Assembly: GCA_016169945.1 (NCBI GenBank)
Contig: JADLSH010000236.1
Location: forward strand, 1,488,001 to 1,552,000
Direction of reading: 5' to 3'
DNA from: Trachythela sp. YZ-2020
Lineage: Eukaryota > Cnidaria > Anthozoa > Malacalcyonacea > Clavulariidae
DNA: 64,000 bases
Shown here: piece after piece, positions 11,975-23,900 of the stretch
Layout: each line of letters opens with the position of its first letter
Position numbering within the stretch: position 1 is the stretch's first letter
Program-made: the position numbers and the translations under genes
The notes under the pieces: model-generated
Told to the model about the DNA's origin: nothing
The model's database searches: none
The model's input: only the letters and a program-made list of their open reading frames with translations

Positions 11975-14900
11975 CTGGAACATAATAAATACAAATGACT
12001 TTTTAAACCAACAATGACAGTCAATTTGATTAAATTTTGATTTCATATCAATGAACAAAGCTAAATATAATTTTCACTTGTCTCAACCTAATTATACTTG
12101 GCATGCATTGGGTAAAATAGAATAATCGATAAACACAAAGTACAAATCCACTAAATGAAAATTGGCAGAAGACGTTCGAACTCTACATATTGCAATGCTA
12201 TTATATGAAATATTCTTATAGTTTGTATTTACTTACACTGTCAGCACTGTTAAACTTGGTAAACGTCCTTGCAAGCCCAGAAAATGACGGTCGATCATCC
12301 GGATTGCTGGACCAACATTTTAACATGATTTCATATCTAAAATATACATAGTTTTTCGCTTACCTCAAGGTATCCGCTACAGCCTGTTTCACGCAATAAG
12401 CGATTATCAAGTGGTGAGCAAGTGATTATCAAGTGATTATCGCCACTTGATAATCGCTTATTGCGTGAAACAGGCTGTAGTGGATACCTTGAGGTAAGCG
12501 AAAACTATTAATTTTAATATATTTTCTCTGTCTATATGATATCGAGCACTCGCTGGCATTTCGTGAACCAAAACACGCTCATAAACAAATATATATATAT
12601 ATATATAACCATTTTCTGTTCCACCCTAGTTAACGTATATATATATAGATTATTTTTTCCGTATGAATAGTAGAATAAATGAACAAGTTTATCAATATTT
12701 TCAGCTGAATCAATATAATAAGACCGTAAAGACCAGATATGAAACGTCCCCAAGGCTACTCTTGCATGATTAAACAAAAACTTATCTCTTACAATTTAGT
12801 ATCAACATGAGCAGGTTTCTGCATCCGCCAACCACTTTTCAATTTTCGAAGCACCTCTCTTGCACCCAAGCCTGGATAAGGTTTACCACCTAAAACCGGT
12901 CCAATGAAATGGAAATAAAACTTAGAAAGAATGTTTGGAATGGAGCAAAGATAATATGGTAACATAGCTCTTGCAATATCACCTACCCATTGTTACAATT
13001 TCGTACAGTAATATTCCAAAGCTCCATCTATAAATAATAGTCGCGCAGTGAATGTCGTGAATGTCGACAATGTCTAGTGTATAAGTAGGCCTACTTAGAA
13101 CCAAGTACATGCATAGGTCATATAACATCTTCGTATTTCGAAATACTTACAAATCACTTTTAGTAGTGTATTTGTCATCTACAAGAGCTTCAATTGCAGT
13201 CCATTTCAGTGGAATTCGACCCTAAAGTTAAACATATTCAATATAATATGATTTAGTAAAATTACATAGGTGATTATTGAACATTCTCAACGCTGATTGG
13301 TTGCGCATGCGCTACCTCGGATTAATACGCGATAATCACCTAAAGCGTTTTTAAGCCGCTTTTATCGTAAGTATTCAATTAAAATATTTTTGAAATGTGC
13401 ATTTTTAATTTTTTTCAAAATAATCACCTATGTAATTTTACTAAAACACCTTGACTTCGTCTCGGTTTTTATTCACCGATATTCACCGAGCCCGAGGCGA
13501 ATAATTGTTAAACTAGAAATACATTCATGCAGAATCCCCTCGCCAATCGCCATTAGAGCCAAACAAATATTCTCCCGAAGACCCGAACACCCCAAAAGTT
13601 ATTGTAACATGTACTAAATCGATTACTGTAACCATGGTAACACGCAAGCGAACACTGTAATACTGTTTATTATATAAACATAAGTGTTGTATAGAGTTTT
13701 ATGCCACTGAGAAAAATCGAAACACACGTAAAAAATACGATATTTTTACGTGTGAAAATATCATTTTTGCAAGCCAATCAAAAACCTATATAAAAAAGTA
13801 CTATTTGTGTACTATTTACGTATTTGTTTTGAGTCTCTATATGAATTGTGGTTTGTTTATAATTTGTAGCAATATTCTCTTCAACACTCGAAATAAATTC
13901 CATATTTCCGCGCAACCATGTAATATTCTCTATATATTTATTTTATTTTCTGTACAAACTGGTAAAATAGTGATAAGATTTTTACTTTTAACTATAAAAT
14001 TACCAACTGCCCAACTATATAAAGTAGGTATATTATTTTGTACTCTTTTAGCTTTGATTTACTGTAAAATTAAATCTTAGACATCTCACAAAACGTTTCG
14101 AAATTGTCATAAAACTTCAACTGTTTTTAACAGCATTTTTATACTATGAACTTTTTTAGATAAAATATGTTATTTCTTATTCTATATAACGCATTTGAAT
14201 TAATACTAAAACAATTTTTAAGATTAGTCAATGTTATTGACCACAGGATGAACTACGCATTTTCAAAACCACAAACTGTAGTGCGTGCCAATTGACGGCA
14301 AAACTGCAAAAGCAAGTATGCAAAATAAACACTTACCCGTTGAAAACGCTTTAAAACTCGAAAATCCTCTCCTTTCTCGGCCTTTCGACTGATTTATTTT
14401 CCTATTGACTTCAGTAAGTGAAAGTCCTCTAAAAAATTTTCATTTATGGCTTGCTTTGGAGACAATATTTGTCTGAATTAATATGTCCCGACTTAAAAAA
14501 AGTTTTCATATCAATGCCAAAAATAAAATGCCAAGATGGCAGTTATTTTTCTGACGTATACATATAAAAACAAAATCATTGTCTTAGCCAATCATGTTGC
14601 TAGTTACCAGTTTTCTCTCGGCTTGAACTTGCGCATGCGCATAACTTACGAAAAGGTCCAGTCCTGTCCATGACAAAAAAAAATGGCGGACGACTTTGCA
14701 TTCCACAATGTTTTCACATACCCGGGCGTAAATATCCGAGCGGAATTAGTACCCTCGCACGGCGCTTCGCGCCGGCTCGGGGATAATATACTGATAGAAT
14801 GGATATACTGACAGATTATAGAATGGAAATACTGACAGATATATAAGCAATGCTCATTGGCATATTTTAATACTAGTGTATAAATTTTACCTACCCTACT

Positions 14901-17900
14901 TCTTTTTCTATAATAGTTGGTCGACGTAATATCTCTGGCCATTCCAAAGTCAGTGATTTTACATTCTAAGTTTTCTCCAACCAAGACATTTCTTGCGGCC
15001 AAATCACGATGGACTACCTAACGAATAGTATTGTAGTATATCAAGTTGTTGGATAGGGCATTATTCTCGTCAATTTAAACATTTTGATGAGGATAATATT
15101 TAACTGCTATACTGCATGGAATTCCACATAGTGTCGGTTAGGACTACAATAGGTATAATCCAGTAGGCATTACTACCATGAAGCGCAAGTTCGTGTATAT
15201 ATATATATGGGAGGGGTGCCAGTGTATGGTACATGGGTACATACTAAGATTTTTCTCGGCATCTCGTTCGATGGGAATAATAGTGGATGGTGTTTGTGGA
15301 TGGAATATTCGAACGAAAATTTATATACATTTTTAGACCTAAAATCGTTCGATTCCTGTCAGAGGGCCTAAGGTTGCAATTTCCGCAACTGCTCCTGGTT
15401 AGGTTTAAAAATGTATATAAATTTCCGTTCGAATATTCCATCTACAAACACCATCCACTATTATTCCCATCAAACGAGATGCCGAGAAAAAATCTTAGTA
15501 TTTACCCATCATACTACCATGAGTTTACGAATTACGATTAGCAATAAGAGAATAAGGATATAATTATAAGGCTTGCACAATCACGATAGTGCATTAAATT
15601 TCATTTACTATATTTTAGACTATAAATAATCCAGAAGCTTTTATTGTCTTACGTCCATAGTCCTCAAGTGATAAGCCTAAGGAAAACCTGCATTAAAGAT
15701 GACCATTTGCATCTTTCAGTTTTATTAGAGTATATTATTTTGTTTAATAATGATCTAAAACGTTCTGTTTAAGAAAAGATTGGCTTCATATTTCCATTTT
15801 TTAGCACAATATTTCGATGTTTTGTACATACATGATTACGCGACAGATGAGCCATTCCCATAGCAACATCACACGCCATCCTTAGCAACTGACATTGGGA
15901 TAAATGTGATTGTGGAATGTGATCTGGTACAACATAAATTGTGTCAACCAAACCACGAGTTTTACGTAAGAAACCAAGAAGATCTCCACGAGCAACATAT
16001 TCAATGATCACATACAACAGGCCTACATAAAACACAACTTGATGTTTATTTAAATCAATAATCAATAGAGGCAGCATTTCGTTATACTAAGCGTATATTT
16101 TCCCATTCGAAGGAGGAATGTTTTCTTAAATAGATTATTTTGCCAATGCAAATGTTCCCTAGTTCCAGTAACTCACTCCAAAAGACAAAAAGTCATTATT
16201 CCACCAAACATTAACCCAACGAAATGGCTGTCTTTTTGCCTGTTTTCTCCACAGGCACTCGCTGCCTCGTGGGAAGGCAAAAATCGTGTGTGGCCTGTAT
16301 GATACTGCTAGAGCCTGCGAAGGAGACAGTCTTATTACCCCCAGGGGGGACTGGAAGTTGGAAAGATTGGGTTATTCAGAATACCATGGTTGGTCTGGTG
16401 GATCACATTTTCGATCTTTGTCGGATTGTCTCTAGGAATACGTGGTCATTGAATGGAAATATCGTGAAGAGTAGGTAGCGTCTTTATACGATAAATTTCG
16501 GGTCTTTAGAGTCAATCTACGTACCTTCTAAAAATTCAACAAGAACTTCCACGTTTCGAGCGAAGGCCCTTCGTCTGGAAGTTAGTTCAGTGAAATTTCT
16601 ATATATTTTAAATGAATGTTTGGACTTGTTTCACTCCTTTGGATTAAAATGCAACCCGCATGTTCAGTCAGACTGATTGCTTAGTCTAAGGATTAAGGAC
16701 ATTTTTGGTAAGTAATAAAATATTGCCAACTGGTTCAACTACAAAATAGATATTGAATAATATAATCTCAAACGAATCAAGAGGAGAAATATTTACCTGC
16801 CCTTGTGACGCATCCAATCAAACCTACGACGTTCTTATGTGGTTCAATGCGTCTCATTATTGTCAACTCTGATATCAGATCCTCTCTGTCTTCGGGAGAA
16901 GCAATCTCTATATATGAGGAGAAATATTGACATCATACTCTAGTTATAGAGAAATATAATCAGCATTCTATATACTACAACTTCGTCGCGAGGATATTGG
17001 ACAATTAAAAGCCGTCGTGGCGGTTGTGGAGACAAAACTTGCTCCACGCAGATGATTTATTAATTCTAACAGTTATACAGAAGAGGTTAGAAGCGATGGA
17101 TAACGGTAGAATATAGGTGAATGCAAGTAAAACAGGTAATGGTACAAAGTAAGGAGAACGAAAATTTTTATCAAGTTTAGAATTAAAATACTAAGGAGAG
17201 TTGTTGTAGAAATTAAACTAAATCGGTGTTCTATGAGACAAAAACATTAGAGTGACACCTAACTGTCATTTGATAGTGATGCTGTTTTTGGCGGAAATGT
17301 GAAGCAAAGGCAAAGGGAAAATGAGAGCGCTACAATGGATACAAGGAATAACGGTAAAAGGTAAAAGGTATCATCAAGAAATTCGTTGATTCTGCAGTTA
17401 CACAGAACTGCTTCAGGATGTTCAACGGATGCTTCTGGAGTCTGGGGGGAAATATTAGATGGTACCTAAGAAATTAGCTAAGAAAGCATAGAAGAAACCA
17501 GTGAGTGAGTGAGTGAGTGAGTGAGTGAGTGAGTGAGTGAGTGAGTGAGTGAGTGAGTGAGTGAGTGAGTGAGTGAGTGAGTGAGTGAGTGAGTGAGTGA
17601 GTGAGTGAGTGAGTGAGTGAGTGAGTGAGTGAGTGAGTGAGTGAGTGAGTGAGTGAGTGAGTGAGTGAGTGAGTGAGTGAGTGAGTTTTTCTGAAGAGTC
17701 CAATTTCTGAAGAGTATTTTTTACAAAATAGAAATGATTAATTAATAAACTAAATTAGACTAACTAACTAACTATATCGAAATAACAGTCGTATTGAAAC
17801 AAGACGAAACATAACATGCCGATTTTAGCATGTATGCTTTCCACAGTCCGTTTTTTAACAACAATGTCTCTCTATTTTTCCCTAAAATAATTTATACAAA

Positions 17901-20900
17901 ATCCGAGTCCGATAACTGTGATAATTCTACTGCAAGTTGGATAGGAAGACTGTCATTTATCCAGTTCCAATAATTTTCCCTTTCTTTTTGTGACGCCAAG
18001 CAAAACAGCAAAGCATGATTTACTGGATTAACATATCCTCGTTTACATATATCGCAAGAATCTGTGTAGGTAACTGGGTTGTTTATACGCTTTCCTTTGA
18101 TCTTATATGATCCACTTATCAATCTGATTACATTAGTTATTTCTGCTAGATGTTCGGGTTTCTCTTTCGCTAAAAGCCACCATACAGAGATTTCATTCTT
18201 CGTTTGTACCTGCGAGTAAAAGTATAATTGTTCGTTTTTTCCAATTTTTTCCAGCCACACGCAATTATAATGATTATATACGTGTTCATTGACAATTTTC
18301 TTCCATTCCTTCTTCGTTGGAAAGCTGTTTTTTGACATAAAATCCATTAAATAGTGTAAAAGCTCGTATTTCGTCAGCACATTGACAATGTCTGATATAA
18401 ATCCAGAATTGTTTCTGTGGTTCCATTTCCTGCGAATCAGTCTAATTAGCAACACACGACGGCATATTACACCAGGACTCATATTTAAAATCCTTCCCAA
18501 AAAATAGAGCTTACGTTTGTCTATCTCAGCTTCGACTGATAACAGTCCCAACAGTCCTCGTGCTGCTGATCCGGACGTTCCAGAAAGAAGGCCCTGCATG
18601 ATACGAAGCATAATATTTTGGACCTTTTCTAGCTCTATGAGATCAGTTCGTTTTAGTTTCCAAAGTTCTGAGCCGTATAGGAATTTAGGAAGACCAATGC
18701 GCGTCCACAAATGAGACGCAACGACAGGATTCAGTCCACCATAGCGAGATCCGATACTCATCAAGAAAAAACACGCCTCTCTTCCTTTGGCAACTGCGTT
18801 TACAACAGCAGCTGAAGATTTTTTATCAACATCCCATATTCGCCCCAAATTTGACCATGTGTTCTTTTCACATAACTCCCGCGAACCAAGTTTCCACTTT
18901 CTAGTCGACTGATTCGTGTTGTGTTCTATTTGATTCTCGCCAAAAATTAGTATAATTGTTTTCTTGAAATTAAATTTAAATCTCCATTTATCACTATATC
19001 TCCATGCAGTGTATAGCATCTTGTCAAGCCCTGATTTCATGCGTGAAAGCATTGTTAAATCGTCTGCAAACATAGGGGAACCAAGGTAAACTGTGTGCAG
19101 AAAGATCCCGGCATTAGTACGGTGCAACTCCTCGATCAGATCATCGATGAAGACTAAAAACAGCCAAGGAGAGAGCACCCCTCCTTGCCTCGTCCCTTGT
19201 TCGAGTTGATATGTCCGAGAATATTTTCCCTCAATAAACATGAACTCTTTCATGTCAATATACCAGTCTCTAATGAGTCGCCAGACTTTGCCAGAAATAC
19301 CCTTATTATGAAACAACTTGTACAGCATTGCGTTTATCCACATGGTGTCGAAAGCTTTACTAATATCCATAAAAGCAACATAAGCTTTTTCATTTTCTTC
19401 ACAGCAGTGATTAATAGTTTCCTCAATCGTGAAGCATGTTGTTAAGGCATCTTGCTGTTCTTGATAGCCTCCTTGAAGGGGGTGATGCGAAGATTTTGGC
19501 TCTTTCTGTAATCTGGATAGAACAATTCGTTCGAAAATTTTGTTAATGCTTGGCAGTAGACTTATCCCTCGATGGTCGTCAAATGTTCTGGATAATTTAT
19601 TTCCTTTTGGAATTGGGATTTTTATTGCCAATTTGAAGAGAGTTGGAATTTGTTCTGCTTCAATAATAAGATTATACAATTTCAATAGGGCATCAACAAC
19701 CCATTTACAACCATATTTCATGTGCTCGTACGTAATGCAGTCAATACCAGGTGCTTTCCCATTCGGCAAATGATTTAATACCATTTTAATTTCTTCCGCT
19801 GTTATTAAGGTACTTAATACATAGTCATGCATGGACTTCGAATTTTGCAAAATTTCCGTAATTTTATCGTCCATTTCTTCATATTGCTCATCTTTGACAG
19901 GCGTAGCTAACTTCTCGTAATAGTCAGCCCAAAGATTTGCTACTGTTTGTGGATCAGTGTGCACCTCTTTGTTATTTTCCAAAATCACTATTTTCTTTTT
20001 TTTCTTGCGTGCTCTATTGTTAAGCAACCTCCAAAATTTATCTTGATCTAATTCATTTGAGTTTGCTATATCATCAAATTCTTTCCTCTCAAACTCCCAA
20101 ACTGCTCTTCTTTGCTCTTGCCTGTATTTGCATTTGGTTTTCTTATATTGCCTATAAAAAATATCTGGGCACCGTGGAGATCCATTTCGTGTCCATTCAG
20201 TCCTTGCAGCCATCACCGCCTTTCTTAGTTCTTTGAGCTTATTATTCCAAAAAGGCTTTACATGTTTTCTATATTTTACTCTTGGAAGGACAACGTCAGC
20301 ATTTTTTATTGCTTCACAAAGTTCATCATAAAAGACATTTACATCAGTCAGTTCACTTTTCAAAATTTCTGCTATTGAAGTAGCCAAATTATAATTGTAT
20401 TCGTTCAAAATATCATCGGAACATCTTTTCCAACAAATCTTTTCATGTAGATGATTCGTATGGTCCTTGCTATCACGATTTTGTACAGTTTCCATAGTCC
20501 CTATGCATAAATTTGTTGTCAATGGCAAATGAAAAGCTGCATTGTCCGGGTGTTCATCAAGTACTTGTACTAAATCGAGATATTTGGTCAAGTCATTATC
20601 CACAATTGCATAGTCTACAATCGAGTTTCCCGTACGGGACAAATATGTATATTGTGGAAGGTCGCAATATGGAGATATATTCACAGCAGCTAGTTTCAGT
20701 TTATTGCATAGAGATCGTAGTTTCGTCCCTCGCTTATTCATTTTTTGGTTTACCTTATTTTCTTCAATATGTGAATTGAAATCCCCAAGCAGAATCAAGT
20801 TAGTTTCACTATTTTTATATTGCAGACAAAACTGCTCTAAAGCATCTAATGTGCTCATATAATCATTAAAACTTCGGTTAGTCGAGGGAAAATAAACTGA

Positions 20901-23900
20901 TACGACGACAAGTTTAATGTTTCCAAATTTGAAGGTCGCCGAAATTATACGATCGCTAATGGGTTCCAATGCACGAGCTTTAAGACTTTTTTTCAAAAAT
21001 AATGCAACTCCCCCTTGTCCCCTTCTCCAACGTTCGTTTACATTATTGTCTTTACTGGTTTGTGAAAAAACGCAGAATTCGTCGTTTAAGCTATCTAAAA
21101 AGACTAGTTCGTCTTGGTATAGCCAATGTTCACTTAGTGCAAAAATGTCCAATTCGCTCAGAAGTTTCTTAGCATAGATAAAATTTCCGTAAATTCCGCC
21201 ACAGTTCCAACATCCAAACTTCAATGTAATTTGTTTATGCGCTATCTTCGGGTTCGTTTTTATTTACCCAGTTGCGTTTGGAAAGCCATTGTCTGGCATA
21301 GACGTGTTATGGCCAAAAACTGTTATTAGACACACACTCAAAGTCCTCGTTCTTAACGTTAACACGAACGGCCACAGTGCCTTTCCTTTTGCTACTGAAT
21401 AGTCTAACGAATGTTGGGGAAATCCCCTTTCTCTGCATATACTGTGTTATTGCATTTCGATTTATGTCCTCACGTACGCCCCCGAGGTATAATCGCTTAA
21501 TTCTCTGTCGTTCAACTCCCACGAAATTTAAGTCATTTTCACTGTTTAAATTTACATTTTCATGATCACTTTCATTCGTTGTATTGTCAGAAATATTTTC
21601 TATTGCGCGAGTTGGTGCATTGTTGGCCGTGTCATTTATTTTACTGATTTGATTTCTAGACCGTGTCGGTGATTTCTCGCCCACTACATTTACATTTGAA
21701 ATGGCTGAGTTGTTTCCTTGTACATGTTCGCCTTCGTAATTTGAATTTGACAGGGCTGAGTGATTATGATTTGAATTAACAGAACAATTATCCTCATCTA
21801 TACGGGTTTTTTGTGTTGCAACATCTGCATAACTTCTACTGATAGGTTGATTGGGCACTTTCGCAGGGCCTTTTTGTTTTTCTGCATGAATTAATGGTGC
21901 ATTGCTGCTTTCTGCAGAATATTTTTTTAAACTTTTAAGATCCTTGCATATTTTATCAGTGTTATATTCTAATTTCGTCAACCTTTCATCGAATCCTTCA
22001 TATTGATCCAAGCTACGTCCCGTTTGTTCTAGACGCGCCTTGCAGTTTCCCTTAAACGTCGCCAATTCTGTTTCCAGCGACGAAATTCTAGCGGGTTTTT
22101 TCGCAGAGATTGGCCTTTAACCCTGAAACTTCGCTTGTTAATTTCGCAACCGTCTGGTCAAAGTCCTCTCTCATTTCGTTTAGTTTGACATCGAAATTTT
22201 CAAACAAAGTTGAGAGTTGATTTAACTCATTTTTATTTAAAGAGTTCAAATTCTCTTGAAGAGTACCGAACGCCGCTACACTGTTCGACGATGATTTTTT
22301 AAAGATATCATGCAAATCACTAGTCATTTCTTGAGACGAAGCAAAGTTTACCAAGGCAATAATATCACTCGATAGTTTTTGATTTGCCGTCTTACCACCC
22401 GTTCTTGTAATTCTTCTAAGAGGCTTTTCCTTCGGAAAAACAACAAATTTGTACTTACAATATTCAATAAGTTCATCTCTCCTTGCATTGAGCTTCGACG
22501 TAGCTTGTGTCGAAAGTTTTCCCTTCACGTCCGCCGTTGAAGTCGAAGCAATCGCTCGTTCAGTGTCTTTAATAAACTTTACAACTTCGTTTCTTTCGCT
22601 TGTTGAACAGACTTCGGTTGTTCCTCCAGTAGCATTCAATTCGCAAATGCCAGGAGAATCATTTCCCACAAAATTTGATAAAGAATCAGCCAAATTTTGA
22701 GTTATCCGAGCGGAGCTCGAATTTACATGACTGTCCGCCATGACAGTGAGTGAGTGATAATCTTCCTTTTTTGTATTTTACATTTAAAATTGATTAGTTA
22801 ATTGATCTAAAAACATGTCAATATAACTAGTAGTTCTTATTGAGTTTGAAATATATTCTGCTGCAAATGTGTAAAAGACCTGTAGCAGTTCGCTAGTATG
22901 TTCTTGTAGTGTATCTGTGTTACCAAACAGAATGTACAGAAAGCTATCATCGTCCAGTTTGCCACGAATGCTATGGGAAGACAATCCGTTATGCAATCCC
23001 AAAGACAGTGCCGTCTCACGACAATACATCAACGAATGTTTTACTGGATTTTTGTATTGACGGCGACAAGACGTGCGGTAAAAATACTATATCCTCATCG
23101 ATGAACCGCGCCCCATTGACATAGAATAAACCGCAAAGGATCTTCACAATCGTTATGTAACCAGCCATTTCACTGTTCTCCAAACCTAGAGTTACCCATA
23201 TACTAGGTGTTAGTTCTTTAACAACATGGCTGTATTTTCGCAGTCGTTTGTAACTTTGAATTTTTGCTTTCCATGCTAGAAACTCTGAGTATTTTATATT
23301 TTCAGTAACTAACGTTTTCCATTCAGACTTATTAGGAAAATTTCCAGATTGCAAAAAATGCTCCAAAAGAAAAGATCCAGATGGACACAAAGGATAAGAT
23401 GAATTGATGGAAGTAAGATTATTGGACTTACTAAAGATGGTGCTAGAGATACATAGACGATATACAAGCACGAAGCAGTTGATGTAGATGCAATTAATAG
23501 AAGAAATTACGCCAAATCACTTCCTTCTGGACGTCCTAGTCTAAACTTATCGTCCGGTGTATTCGTTGACAAAGTGATTTTAAGTCGAAAAGCGTTGGAG
23601 ACAAGCGCAAGTGGTCACAGATCATCGATGGGGACGTTGTTTAGGGAATATTTGCCTGCTCTAGTTCAAAGGGCAAAGTGGATGCAGGATGTTACTAAAC
23701 CTCAAGGCTGGAGATCTGTGTACTCCACCCCGCGTGGTACGTTGCCATTGGGCAGAATCATTGAGGTCTACCGCGGTTTGGACAAGATAGTACTCCACCC
23801 CGCGTGGTACGTTGCCATTGGGCAGAATCGTTGAGGTCTACCGCGGTTTGGACAAGATAGTACGCAGTGCTGATGTTTTTAGAAGACCATGGTAGTTTGT

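Noticed and set aside
14646..15441. Frames extending the kinase catalytic-loop exon into the following intron
   Set aside because: A good donor at 14889-14894 ends the exon and the next exon joins in phase. The extension reads into a dispersed repeat.
17455..17703. A THSL-repeat frame of 82 codons
   Set aside because: It comes from the GTGA microsatellite.
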